Positions 10,681 to 23,279 of a DNA stretch of 34,198 nucleotides are shown piece after piece (position 1 is the stretch's first letter; each line of letters begins with the position of its first letter). Made by a program: the position numbers and the translations under genes. The notes beneath the pieces are model-generated. The model did not search any database. It had not been told where the DNA came from and worked only from the letters and a program-made list of their open reading frames with translations. Source of the stretch: Suillus spraguei. Taxonomy: Eukaryota; Basidiomycota; Agaricomycetes; Boletales; Suillaceae. The stretch is taken from NCBI GenBank assembly GCA_016800925.1, contig JABCPU010000626.1:1-34198 (forward strand), read 5' to 3'.

Positions 10681-10920
10681 TGAATAACGGAGTCTTGTGC
10701 AGACGATTCACAGTAAGAAGAGTCGTTTGAGAAATTACGACCGGTGAAACTCGAAGCTTGGTATCATGATAGTGATGCCGATGATCTTCAGTTTTGACTC
10801 CGTTATCCCAATTCACAGTTGACTCTATGCGCTGAAGGACAGAACAAAATCATAATGGGGGATGATGGTCGACTCTGCGTGATGGCCTGATAGAGTCTGA
10901 TGAGAGGTCTGGACCATGGT

Positions 10921-11143
10921 GTTACGCGTCGAACAACAAAACTTGGTCTCGATTATGCCATACTCAAGGGAGAATGAACAAAGCGATGTCGAGAAAAGTA
11001 TGATAAATCAGTGTCCTTATGCAACATTGATAGGAGATGGATGCAAATGATACCAATCTATGAGGCTGTTGACTATAGCAATGTTCAAAACACGATCGAT
11101 GACTGAACAGTAGTAGTAACCCGGAGTACAGAGACTTCAGATT
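10921..11143 (+). repeat. Dispersed repeat, block B copy 2
   Basis: Direct repeat of 5322-5572, ending about 250 bp upstream of the ADK1 start, so it may contribute to the upstream region of that gene or be unrelated to it. Confidence 0.75.
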
Positions 11144-11394
11144 TCATTCAATCTGGTCTGTCTGTACCACCAAATTACGCGATGAGAGAGCCTTTGAACT
11201 TTGCATGAGAGATCAGTTCAAGCTTAAGTTTTACGCGGCGGCGCGCTCAAACTCCGTCTAAAATTTACCACACTTGTATCCCGAATAGATACGTACATTA
11301 CAGACAGGGAGCGCCCATTTCGAAATTCCACGTCTTCCTTCCCAACTTGCTCGGTCACCAAGACTCAAGTATCCGTCGGTCACCCATACTCAAG

Positions 11395-12364
<970 letters not shown>

Positions 12365-12572
12365 TATATCGCACGCTTCTGGGATTCAACATAGACCTAT
12401 CTCTTTCGTGCATAGACTGTTGTACACAGTATTTTCCATGTATGTGGGCAACCAAAGAATTCTTGTCGAACAGCATGTACATAGAGTACCAAACTTGCGA
12501 GATATATGCAAAACGATTATCGAGGCATGTTGGTAGAATATGTTACTTCCGTAACTGAGCACACCCGAGCAA

Positions 12573-14126
12573 TTACTCTACTTTGGATCCCTTCTTCCGC
12601 TCGCCTTTGACATCTCCCGCAAGCCACAAAGCTGCAAAAAGGAAAAACCCAATGCTAGTGCTAATAGCTCCTGCGTAATATGGCCACGCGGCACTCAAGA
12701 AACGCGGGTATTGGTCATGTCTCGGCGGCACGACAGGGACGGTCGTGCTTGATTCGAGGTATGAGTAACTGATTATAATTATGAAACGATCAGTTAAGGA
12801 CATCAAGGCGAAGATGAAATTTAAAATATCAACTCACCCCTTCCTCTTCCAGTTCAATACAAACTTGAAAACGCCATGTCTGTCAGGAGCGCGGAACCGG
12901 ATTTGATAGGTACCAGGGGAGCCAGGGACAGCTGGAAGGGAGGTACGGATGTGAGGATCGAGCATCGTGAATTCTAACTGCAAATCATCGACGCCGCTGT
13001 AAGGCTTCCATGCGGAGGTCTTGCTGTCATACGCAGAGATATGCGCTGTATACACCTTTCACAAGACGTCGCATCAACCAAATCCCACTCAAAACCAGCG
13101 AACGAAACTCACAATCTCATCATTAGTGGTATACACCTCCGGCGCCACACTCTCACCAACCCGATGATGCTCAACCCCGTCAATCCTCAACCTCAACTTC
13201 TCCTGGAAAACCCACGCAGCCACATCCGTCGCGAACAAAGCGTTGCCGGGAGCCCTCCAGAAGGAAGCTCTTTCTTCGCATATTCGTCACTAAACATCTT
13301 CACGCCGCCTGCAAATACCACGCGCGAGTTCACCTTCGTTTGGAACCCAGTGACTAAGCCCATTCGGCTTCCTGCCCAGAGGCCTTCACCACTTTTTTCG
13401 GAAGCGGCTATGAGGGCGTCGCTGTCAGCGTCGCTTGTGGAGTCGGCTGCGAAGCTTTCTGCGGGGGCGCGTAGAATGGGGACGAGCATTGGAGTAGAGC
13501 CTAGTGCATGGGGTGCGCCTGTAAACCAGATTGGGGGTATTCCTGGGGTGAGAATTGGACTGGATGATGAAACGGGGACGGGAATCGTGGTAATGGGCTC
13601 TGAGCGAGCGGGGTGGTGCGAGATGAGTGGTGTTTCTGGAGGCGGGAGAATGAGCGAAAACTCTGCCGCGAGGCTTGTGAGGGGTGTTTGTTTTGGAGAG
13701 AGGGCAATGAGGAGGTTGATGTTCTCTGAGAGGAGGCCTACGAGTGACTGTGGAGTGATGTCTTGTGCGTATGCTATGATTGGATTCAGGTTAACAGGCT
13801 TGTACTTGGTACTTTGTACGCACATTTTGTGTCGGGTGCGAAAAGAATGACGTGGTCATAGTTTGGCACGCCATAGTCGGTGATCGCAGGAGTATCATCT
13901 TTGGGAGCACGGAATGTCAAATTATAGCCTCGTTCTACCAACCAATCAGCCAACACAAAACTACCATTATTGAAACTAAACACATACCTTCAAGTCCACC
14001 AAAGAAAATTGAATAGTCCTCCCTGTTTAATGACGGGTCGAGTACCACAAGAACAGAACTCGAACTTGCAAAACTGATTTTTGTAAGTGCAAGTAGAGTT
14101 ACGAGCACAGAGCTGAGAAGCCGCAT
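12573..14126 (-). CDS. WBP1: Oligosaccharyltransferase 48-kDa subunit (OST48/WBP1), one apparent frameshift
   Basis: Subunit of the ER complex that transfers the dolichol-linked glycan to Asn residues. Exons: 14126-13988, 13934-13824, 13773-13113, 13055-12838 and 12768-12573; introns are 50-69 bases. The protein (about 440 residues) starts with a signal peptide (MRLLSSVLVTLLALTKISFA), followed by VLVVLDPSLNREDYSIFF, the GxPNYDHVILFAP segment, DITPQSLVGLLSENINLLIA, VVFAGGVKMFSDEYAKK, HHRVGE, and a C-terminal membrane helix ending in a short Lys-rich tail, the classic Wbp1/OST48 order. In exon 3 the frame slips near 13246-13260 (GGAGGGCTCCC on the coding strand) between KKELPSGG and GNALFATD. 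No intron explains it. Either a 1-2 base assembly error or a real lesion; conservation on both sides favours error. Confidence 0.9.
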
Positions 14127-15175
14127 CTCTTTAAATGGCCGTTGTACCTTTGTTGAGACCAGCGTTAATGCTAACACCTTAGTGGTATCAAGGTTTCGGT
14201 TGCGTATGTACAACCTTCCACGTCGTTCACTTTGATGTTCTATCTTTAGACGCATGGGTGTGTGGTGATGTTTGGTGCTTCGTTCTCGACCAAGTACAAG
14301 CACCTTAGTTAGTGCTGGCAGGACATAAAGCTCGATGACTCAGTGAGCAACTGACATCCATGATTCTGAGTTGATAATTCTGATGGTATTATCAGCAAAC
14401 ATTCTAGCGTCCGGCTAATTGACCACGCCACACTTGAGCGCCTACTATGATCGACATCAAGTGCAATGACGGGTTCTCCGTGGTGTTGCTATACAATATG
14501 AAGAACCCTTCGTTTCACCTTGTTGTCAGGCGCAATGCGTATTTATCACCCAGGACTCGCCTGACCTTTCTGTCACGTTGTTCGCTGTCGCTCATCTCAG
14601 TTCTCAGCCTCCGCCTATAACCACAAAATTTCCATCTTGTAATGGCGGAACAAACAGGTCACTGTTTATCGTAAGTGTTAACTTTTCAGCCGCAGAAGAA
14701 ATCGATCACATAATACTTGGATTGACATAAGCACGACAGTTTTGTGTTGCAGCATCAATTCGCCCTGATGGACATCAGAAAGGTGACGAAGAGGTTACGT
14801 TCATGCGAGCAAGGAAAGACTGAGTTACATAGAAGTGAGCCACTATTTGACAGAATTTTATTGTGCCAGTGCTGACCTAAATGCAGTTCCAGGATCCTAT
14901 GGGGTAAAGCAAGCTGGACAGTTGGACTGGTGACGAAAATTTCTACATTCAGCTATGTACTACTCTTCGCAATTGGAAATCCTACGTGGACAACGTTGGT
15001 GACGAGGTTTAAAGCCGCAAATAGCCACAGCCTGCTGGTATTTGACACTGCTTGCTGGAGGACGCCTGGGAACCGGAGATTGTCGTTGATTGCAGGGTGA
15101 ATTCGGTTGGGTCTCGACCTGAACATTGACACTAATCCTTGCAATCACCAAAACCTTCTTTTGTCCAGTAATCTC
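14127..15175. other. Shared upstream region of WBP1 and TVP38; nothing else recognised
   Basis: About 1 kb between two divergent genes. The TVP38 start may lie further upstream than annotated, with an in-frame ATG at 15107. No RNA gene or repeat seen. Confidence 0.4.
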
Positions 15176-16323
15176 ATGTTGGCCACACCCGCGAAGGCTG
15201 CTCGTTTTCTCAAGCGTCTCGTACGATCACCTGGGTCGAGATATCTTGTCAAAAAGGTGACCTTAGTTTTGGTGTTCTCCTGTCAACTTGACAACGTTGT
15301 TCCAGCCTTTGATATGGATCATTGTATTGTTCTATGTCTGCTCAGCTACATTCATCATCGCAGTCACTCCAGCTCGCATTGCTCAATTCATATATGACAT
15401 CGCTCAACGCCTCCGACATCTTCCATATGGGTACATGATTCTTATAGTTGTCATGAGTAAGCATATTTTGTACGCTTTTGTTTGATGTTCAAACATGAAC
15501 ATGTTTCCCATCAGTTGTCGCATCCTTTCCCCCCTTCTTTGGACATGGCTCACTTCTTAACTTGTTTGGTTTCATATACGGCATGCGGGGCTTTTACCCT
15601 GCAGTAGTTGGAACTTTAGCAGCCTCCATTATAGTTTTTGTTACCCTTCGGTTGATGTTTGCCAAGAGACTGCGTCTGCGGACTTCCACTAACGAGAGAT
15701 GGCGAGCTCTGGAAGCTGTCATAGTCAGTGTGTTTAATTAGCAGCGGTATATTTACTTAGTAGAAAATGCCTACAGCGATCAAGAGGCACGCCCTTGATC
15801 ATCCTCATCCGCATGTCTTCAGTTTTGCCGTGGGCTTGGTCAAACTCGCTATTCGCAGTAAGATTTTCTTTTATTTCGTGGTTAGATCTAACGCCTTCAC
15901 CTCAGAGCATAGCGTCAGTGTCGTTGCTCCAGTTCTTCATAGCGACTTTGTTTCTCCTCCCAAATGTCTTTGTACGCGTATTGGTCGGATCTCGTGTGGC
16001 CGGCTTCTTCGACCGCACTCAGAGAAGTCGCATGTATGCTCGTAAGAACTTATGTCCTCCCATTCTGCTGCCATCGACTCATGGCGCACAGAAACAAAGG
16101 TTCTCAACAGCTTTTTAATTATCGGTGGTATTCTATCAACTGTTTTAGCCAGCTCGTTCGTATCCAGGTTACCGCTATTCTTAATGGAGCTCTACTCACA
16201 CTGTGTAGGCTGGTCTATTATTTCATACAGAAAGAGATTAAACGTTTACGTGCTAGTAGCTCGTCGGAACGTGACGAAATAGCTGCAGAGGAATTTGAGG
16301 CGACAGGAAACACCTTTTTCTGA
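15176..16323 (+). CDS. TVP38: TVP38/TMEM64-family Golgi membrane protein (SNARE-associated, DedA-like)
   Basis: Seven exons join in phase: 15176-15256, 15306-15456, 15515-15723, 15777-15857, 15906-16041, 16092-16167 and 16209-16323, giving 282 residues. The product is a polytopic membrane protein. Diagnostic stretches are SFPPFFGHGSLLNLFGFIYG, then RSRGTPLIILIRMSSVLPW, and a further helix with QFFIATLFLLPNVFVRVLVG, the conserved SNARE-associated domain (formerly DUF2053/VTT). The last helix ends at about residue 245, followed by a short acidic tail. Family members act in Golgi/vesicle membranes, with scramblase-like roles in relatives. The start is chosen at MLATPAKAARFLKR; ATG 15107 is an in-frame alternative. 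The last intron (41 bases) is the shortest. Gene name by family similarity only. Confidence 0.85.
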
Positions 16324-16654
16324 CTCTACGATTTGTCTTTCATTTCCTTGGTGAGCTCATTGCAGTAGGCAGGCTTGTCTTGGTAGTGGGATCTATATTA
16401 CCCACTACAGTCATAGTCACTGTTATGTTCTCGATGGATCTATGCAGGTTGATCCTACTAACCGTTGCTGTAGCTGAACTTACTGCCAAGGGACCGAGAC
16501 TTAGATCGGTAAGACAAGCACGTAGTTAGGCTCACTAGTGGGATTCCCCTCACGATCGGACAAACACTGGTGAAGCAACATGCATGCCAATTGGTAGCTA
16601 GTTATGAGTTATGAGCTATTTTTTTTATCAAACTGACGCCGTGAACGTATCAGA

Positions 16655-16975
16655 GTCTCAAAACCTCTGAGGGCGGGATCGAACCCCCCAAGTCAGGTGT
16701 AAAATTGCGGATGGTGCAGCTACACCATTACGCCCCATTGGAGACCAAAGGGAAGGCAAGGAAGGCAGTGTATATATATATATGTATATGTATTTGCGGA
16801 TTGTAAAACAGTGTTTCTGAATGGTAGGGCTGAGCTCTCAATGTCAGGTGTAAATACCCAATTCGAGGCGGAATGGCGCAGCTAGCCCCTTTGAAGACAT
16901 AATGGAAATGCGAGGATAACAGTATATATGAACTTGGTTTGTTAGCAGACGGAAAAACAGTGTCTCATTTACATA
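16655..16975. repeat. Degenerate tandem duplication of about 160 bp
   Basis: 16655-16815 and about 16816-16975 share, in the same order, GTCAGGTGTAAA, a GGCGCAGCTA/GGTGCAGCTA segment, a GCCCC..TTG..GA block, a TATATA-rich tract and AAACAGTGT. The first unit carries a run of TA dinucleotides (about 16770-16790). Confidence 0.6.
16664..16736 (-). ncRNA. tRNA-like sequence, probably a relic
   Basis: On the minus strand a segment beginning GGGGCGTAATGGTGTAG contains a perfect pol III B-box (GGTTCGATCCC) and an A-box-like TGGTGTAGC at suitable spacing. I could not fold a convincing cloverleaf: the acceptor ends do not pair, one T-stem pair is a mismatch, and no clear anticodon arm appears. A tRNA-derived relic or short interspersed element is more likely than a working tRNA. 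Confidence 0.25.
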
Positions 16976-19806
16976 AGAACCTCGAGGAGGTTGTCAAATC
17001 CCCAATTTCAATAGCAGGGTTTAAATGTGTTCCGAGCGGGAGTAGAATATCTCGTCTTTCAATTCAAATACATGATGTACACAAGTTGCTATTATATGAT
17101 ACAATTCCTCTGTGACGATAGCGCCTACCCCACGATCAAGCATATATCGTACACAAATGACCACATATTCCTGGCACCCGATCTTTCACATGAGATGAGA
17201 CGCCTTCACAGTCTCGAGCATCCTGCCCAGAGCGATTAAACTAAAGCTCTGAGCTCCAAACTTGCTCGGATCTTTCTCCAGAATATATTCTGCTACACAC
17301 CATGCTGTCCAAAAACGCTTGAACGTTTCTGCCAACACTTGCTGTTCAGACTCTTCGTCAAAAGTCCAATCCTCATAATCATTCTCTTCCTCGTACGCTT
17401 CCGTCTCCGGTGTCTGCAGGTCCACCCCCTGAAATTCTTTCCTGACCCTACGAACGAGTTCGTTTGTCTGGAAATTGCATCAAGATACCCATAGCACAGA
17501 TCCGGTGTTACGCTGACCTGTAAGTTCATTGCAGTGACTGCATTCTTCTGACGTTGATGGTCGGTCCAATTCGCCATGAGAGTCCCGCTCACCAGCTCTG
17601 CTTCGGAGACGTGGATAGCCTTTTTTTAGAAATTGTGTGCGCTTGCCCGATAATCAAGAGCTGTTCGCAATATGCATTGAGTAAGTATATCATCTCTTCA
17701 ATCAACTCTCTGCTCAGGGAGGGCAATTCTGAAAGGCCAAGATTATGGAGGCTCACGCGAGAGAGCGCGATCGTCACAATGGCTCCATCAGATGGAGAGG
17801 AGTTCCCGTTCCAATCAGTAGGTATCCCGCTCCCCACTGGTACCCGGTGTTAGAGTTGACCGAGAAGCTTTGGGCTGTTGTAGTACTGCTCGCTGGTAAT
17901 ATCATCACCTTCTTTGGCAAGGAAATCAGGCCTAGGTTTATTCCTCGGAAGCCACGGTATGGACCTGAAGTTTACAGGAGTGCCGCTCTTCGGGAAATCG
18001 AGCGCCCGTGAGGCAAAATTGGCAAGCTGAACACATTCTGTGCAACTTGGATCCTTCAGGTCAGAAAACCTGAGATGACTTATGGCGATGGGACTAATGG
18101 GTCTGCCTGAATCTATATTTTACAGTCCATCTTGCAGCCATATGAATGACTGACTGTGACTTACATAGTCGATTATGAAGCTCACAACATCGGTGATGTT
18201 ACAATCCCTCGGTATCGATCTAATGGTCGCTGCAGTATATTCTCCGGTTTGAAGAGTTTCGTCGGTAGAAGTCTCGGCTGCGGATCCTCAGACATGAAGG
18301 CGCATATAAAAAGTTCGGACTTACATCAAGAATTAGGTTGAAGGTATCGCCATCGAGATCACCACCATCTAGACATGATGCAAGAGCCCGTTCACCCCTG
18401 TCGAGGATACAATTCAGTATGGCTTTGTTCCAAACCGCTAAACAGGACTTACTGGCAAGAAAACACGACAATATTTGTTAGGTGATCCAACTCTGGCCGG
18501 TGTACGGCCGTCACAACCTGCAGGTCTCGTGCGTGAATCTGTGGGCTGCGCGTTATAGCAACCTTGCCCGTGATGTGCTGTACAAATCCCGTCCTTTCAT
18601 CAAACACGGTTGCATATATTTCTCCCTCCCTCAGGCAGTCCCATTCATCGAAAACACCAAGCAAAGTATACGAACCTGGTACTGCTATGTGCGCACGGTA
18701 CTTTAGCTCACGTAGGATGTGCGTCTCGGCGCAGCACAGGGTGCTTTCTATGAGTTTGCTCTTCCACAGAGACGGACTATTATCCGTGTTTCCGATTTCC
18801 AGTTGCAAAATGGACGATATGTTTGAGAAGAGAGACGGTAAATGGAAAGATGCCCCCATTCCGTGTTGCTGCATGATTTTTGAGGCATCGGTGCACGATG
18901 ATCGGACTGATTGGGCTTTGTGGATGTCATCGTCCTGCAATTCAATGATTCTTTGGGTGTCCACACCCAAAAACTCCATAAGGGAGATGAGTGGACGATT
19001 GAGGAACATCGGTTTTGGTGACGCTGACGTCGATTGGACGTCAAAAGTTATATTTTCCCGTGCATCAAACTTGACCTGCGACGGACGAAGGCAGACGAGC
19101 TTGCCTTCGACGGTGGGATCTTGAACGACCATGCCTTTGGCACCGCCGAGTCGAAATTGGAAGGCCGATGAAATGTATCGCAGCTTTGCAAATTGCTTTT
19201 TTCCCCGCTGCAAAGACTTCCATATGTCCTCGGCAAGCTCAACCGATATAGAGTTGCACCCGTCTGTCATAAGCCTGCCAGAAGGCGAGTATCTGTCAGG
19301 ACAATGAAAATCTACTTCTTCGGGAAGAAGTGTGATCGATGAATCAGTGCCAGAGAAGGTTTGGGACCACCTCGCAGCCAAACGAGCTGGTTGTCTGTGA
19401 AGTTTGGAGAAATCACCCTAATGGCATTGCATTCAGTTGGCAAGATCGAAGAGGGCCAGTGGCGACTCACCAGGTTGTCCAGGATCAATTGCGCATTCAG
19501 TAGTTTACCATTCTCAGCCCTGAATGGTGTCACAAACCACACCGAATGTTCTTTCAGACCACTCATTGAATATCCCAAGAACTGGAACTGGCGCCCAGCC
19601 ACACAACAGCCATTAAGGGGAGTAGAGCGATACCGCTTCTCCAAAACATTTAGAATAGAACAATCGGCCTCCCGACAAAGCTTTGATTGATTCTCGTCCT
19701 GGAAACTGACACGCAGGAAGCACTCAGGATGTCCATAGCGGCGTAAGACGCTATTGGACTGGTCTGGGAAAGGTCCCTCTAGGACATTCCGTGTTGGTGT
19801 TAGCAC

Positions 19807-22017
19807 AACGAATCATAGAACAAGCACAAAAAAGCTATCTCTGCTCTCAGTTTGAGACATATTTCAATTATAAAACCTAGGTCCTCTGGGGATATACTTA
19901 AGTCAACTTTCCTAGGTTTCACTTTGGCGATCAAAAGGGTGAAATGCACTTTTGTCACAAAATGTCACAATTCTGATCACATGATCAAGCTATGTAATCT
20001 TAGTACTAGACGCAAACTCGCACAGAATTCCCTTCTACAAGGGAGCCGCGCTCACTTGTATTCCTATAATCTAATTATACAGAAACCAAACTACTAAGGA
20101 ATAAGACCTCCATAGCTTATCTGAGAATTCTGCTTTGCACCTGAAAAAGGATGCTTCATATACTTCGGCAATCTATATTAGTAGGTAGTGTCATCAGTGA
20201 ATGGGGTTTTAGCAAAACCGACGAGGGACCTGCGGGAATCGAGCACGGTGTAGAAGCGCTCGAGGAATATGTAGCCATTAATAAAGTCAAGCCCTGAGCC
20301 AAAGCGTCTGTTAAGGCTTTTAACTACGAGATATAAAACACCGTCAACACCATTAACCAAGTGGTTGAGAGAACGAGGCCAGACTTGCGCGTTAGGACTG
20401 AGACTGAAAGTTTCCTGTGCAAAATGGTGAACAAGGGGTGTGAGGGCTGACAGAATTGACGTACGCCGCCAATATGGAAGTCCAAGGGCTGTAGGGCACC
20501 GTACTGTTCAGGGGTAACAGTGAGGAGACCAGTCGCCGGATCTAATTCAGCGCCGGTTGCAGCCTTGTAGTTATCATACGCATCTATCGCACGCTGATTA
20601 GAATATTATTACTCGCTAACTTTAAATACACACCGGAAACAATCAAAAGAAAGGTGCAGCCAGAATCGACGATACAGCGTGGAGTGTAAGATCTCTGTGG
20701 TCCCGTAGGTGATCATCTGATCGATACCCCAATACCTCGATGAGACGGGGGTGGCTGTGATACGACTAAAACATAACAATTACTACCAGTCTGGATCGAT
20801 CCAGGAGCTAAGGTAGCTTACGTGTATGCAATCCTGCCGATGTAAAAGATAGGGTCGGGTTCACCAAAGCTGAGTACTCCATAGTCGTGTTCGTTTGTAT
20901 CCCTAGGGGTGGGCTGGAAAAACATACCAACAAGGGGCTGAGAAATGAAGCCTTGTTTCCACAGGCAGTCAGTGACAGTCGGGATCGGTTCTTCCGGAGA
21001 ATCTCGCAGCCTTGGAAGTGTCAAGCCCGTAGGCCCGATGCCAAGGATACCATCACCATAGAAGCCCTCCGATTCAGAAGCGACACCGATTGGCATCTCG
21101 GTGATGGTGAACTCTTTAGAGAGAGTGAAGGTATCAGTCCATAGAATTCCTATAGATGATCGTAGGTATTTTCAACTTATGATATTGTTGTATGTCATAC
21201 CCTCGAAGAAGCCAAAACCGTAAGTTTGCCCCACACGCTGTCCAGTGTTGAAGCTGTCCTCGGTTGGCTTGTACTTAGTGTCGGCGCCAACCCATGTGTT
21301 CGCGCTACCGCTGTCAACAAGCAAGTTGTCTTCAATAATACATTAGAAGCTGCATGTTTTCTCGGTGTTGAACTTACAGGTTGTGGGGGGATCGCCAATG
21401 TCAACTGATATCCTGTAGCTACATCCATCGTTTTTTAAAAAAATATCAGCACGTCGGCCATGCATACTATGGTTCATGAAGGACGCCGCGCGAGCTTCAT
21501 CCCACTGTACGAGGTTTGGTACTATTGGAGAATTTTGACCTCCTGGTCATGGGGAGGGTGATGCGGGAATTGCGAACTGAAACGGGCGATCCCGTGATTG
21601 ACAAAGCCAGAACTGTTAACAAGGATGTAGCGGAGAACATGGCCTGCTGGAAAGCAGTATCATACTCGGTGGTCCATTATATATGTGATAGTGAACGCGA
21701 TGAAAATGTTTGGGAACCTTAGCCACGTCAGTCTCCCTCGAAAAAGTGATGATAGGGTATTTGCAATCCGAGTGCGAAAAATCGACTTCCCGATGAAACG
21801 TGGCAAGACTGTGACATCATGGTCTACCGTATTGTGGACAGAACTAATAACTTCTGCCAGTAGAATTGGCAGGACCAACGTGGCAGATGGCAGAAAAGTT
21901 GCCAGAGGCGCACGGCACGTGATTTCGCTGACACATCGCCAAAACCCGGCGCGTCCTGCTACTTACTCTTAGCGTCCCAATGTGAGGATACACTACACCA
22001 GCTCCTGCGTTTGAGGA
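19807..22017. mobile_element. Foreign segment inserted in the RdRP gene, carrying a protease gene
   Basis: Boundaries are set by where the polymerase translation stops (..YHLI) and resumes (LTPTR..). The segment holds an aspartic protease gene on the same strand as the host gene, with about 370 bp on its 3' side and 375 bp on its 5' side. I find no convincing terminal inverted repeats, poly-A tail or target-site duplication, so the mechanism is unknown. The mobile-element label means inserted segment only. Confidence 0.6.
20178..21640 (-). CDS. Secreted A1-family aspartic protease (polyporopepsin-like), two apparent frameshifts
   Basis: Pepsin-fold endopeptidase. Exons: 21640-21378, 21329-21201, 21149-20822, 20765-20634, 20583-20465 and 20414-20178, about 400 residues. 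It begins with a signal peptide (MFSATSLLTVLALSITGSPV) and a basic propeptide (TLPMTRRSKFSN). Domain 1 has VDSGSANTWVGA (first catalytic Asp, 21304-21315), then GDGILGIGPTGLT. Domain 2 has IVDSGCTFLLIV (second Asp, 20653-20667), HIGGETFSLSPNAQVWPRS and GLDFINGYIFLERFYTVLD near the end. The exon-1 frame is off by one base near 21510-21516 (an AAA run) and the exon-4 frame near 20672-20680; all other junctions are in phase. The second motif has Cys where Ser/Thr is usual. The gene lies wholly inside the disrupted RdRP gene on the same strand. Confidence 0.85.
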
Positions 22018-23279
22018 TCAGATAAGGTGATAGGATAGGTATACCCCACTTTGCGGTGGCGGAGCTAGAAGGGGACGCGGCTTTTGATGCTCTCTGATAA
22101 AATCTAGCGTAACGAGGCGGAGAAGAGAAGGTAAATTTTCTTGACTTGATTTCCGCTGTGCCTGGCGTTTGCGACATCCTGTACGACTGGCACTGTGTCC
22201 TTCAAGCTCAGAGGCAAAAGATCGAAATATTTCTGGCACATTGTCGCCATGTTCAGCTCGCAACGCGAGGATGTCCTCCTTCAACGAAAGTATTTCCATC
22301 CCAATCAAAACTGAATCGAGATTGGCCTTATCCACTTCGAACCCGAGCTGGTATGGTAACTGAGAGTAGAACCCATGAAGCTTCTCAGTAGGAATACCGC
22401 TCGAGACATGGTCATGGATTCGAACATGGTGTTGTGTGGAGTAACGCAGATGAAGACGATTGCGACATCCATAAATGAACATATCTGTGTCTGACTGGCT
22501 GCTGAAGGCCAGCATCAGATTATGGCAACCAGGTGGTATGCAATTATGTCCTAAGCCCACCACACGGCTAGGGATGCTGTCCTCAATTCCATCGGACTCT
22601 CTGTGCAAGGAGTACACAGAGGGTGCATCAGCACGAATGAACAGGACAGTTGTGTTTTCATCCCGGCTACACACTAGTGTTGCGATATTCTGAAGCGAAT
22701 AAGTCGCGGTGATGGTTGTGTATCCATGAGCTCCCAATCGATATCATCGCCGAAGGGGTCATCATAGGTGTTGAGCTGAGGCATGAACGTGAAGCGTAGC
22801 TGCCGACGCTCCTGATCATAAATGACACTAGCTGTGCCACGAGGAGAGAGGCGTGAAGAAAAGGATCCGTCCCGCAGGAAGCGGCCGAACGAGTAGCGAA
22901 GAAGCTGAAAAGACTGGTCTTTCCTGAGAAGCCTTTCCTGCTCCCCTCGCAACTGTATTGGGTCGCGCCATGGAATGTTATTCAACCTCTCAATACGGGA
23001 TTTATGGATGGCTCGCGTGCTCCTGCTGATGAGGACTGGTCGACCTTTGACGACAATCCCTGCGTCACCATGAGCATGCAAGGAAGTAACCCCAGCATTC
23101 TCTGTTGGCAGAGCAAGGGTACCTTGCTGTCCGTTGAGGTGTGACTCATCCGATAGGTGGATTTCAAAATTCAGGAGAGGACTGGTTTGAAAAGGAGACT
23201 TGTGAAGTATCTTGGCGAACGCGATAGTCAAGTCATCTGTGGTAACTGCCAGAGCGATGTTGCACAAGGAAATCTACAT

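Larger units (their letters stand above)
17186..23279 (-). pseudogene. RNA-dependent RNA polymerase (QDE-1/RDR type), interrupted by a ~2.2-kb insertion
   Basis: Cellular RdRP of RNA silencing, which copies RNA into double-stranded RNA for Dicer. The N-terminal half is 23279-22018 (DDLTIAFAKILH, GIVVKGRPVLISRS, KSRIERLNNIPW). The C-terminal half runs from about 19806 (LTPTRNVLEGPFPDQSNSVL, HSVWFVTPF, a GAKGMVV block, GSYTLLGVFDEWDCLREGEI) through the catalytic GGDLDGD (18346-18360) to 17186, ending in GAQSFSLIALGRML. The N-half ends ..GVYLSYHLI and the C-half resumes LTPTR.., contiguous in the family, so about 19807-22017 is inserted. C-half introns: 19470-19418, 18452-18398, 18324-18278, 18164-18107. 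Further lesions: frame change near 22740, TAA near 17854, an A7 run at about 17624 and a CCC run near 18098 each one base off, and TAG after the candidate start ATG. Some may be base-call errors. Confidence 0.85.

Noticed and set aside
13041..13850. Long plus-strand open frame of 269 codons
   Set aside because: It lies antisense to WBP1 exon 3, whose translation is a clear family match with proper introns.
17186..17837. Separate minus-strand gene with a histone-fold-like helix pattern
   Set aside because: The segment (EELxSGTLMANWTDH.., then GAQSFSLIALG) is the normal C-terminal domain of fungal RdRPs and continues the polymerase upstream.
17745..18011. Plus-strand frame that reads like a small single-membrane-span protein (ELTEKLWAVVVLLAGN)
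   Set aside because: It is the antisense of the RdRP C-terminal exon (LRFSDLKDPSC .. YYNSPKLLGQL), and needs an implausible 32-base intron.
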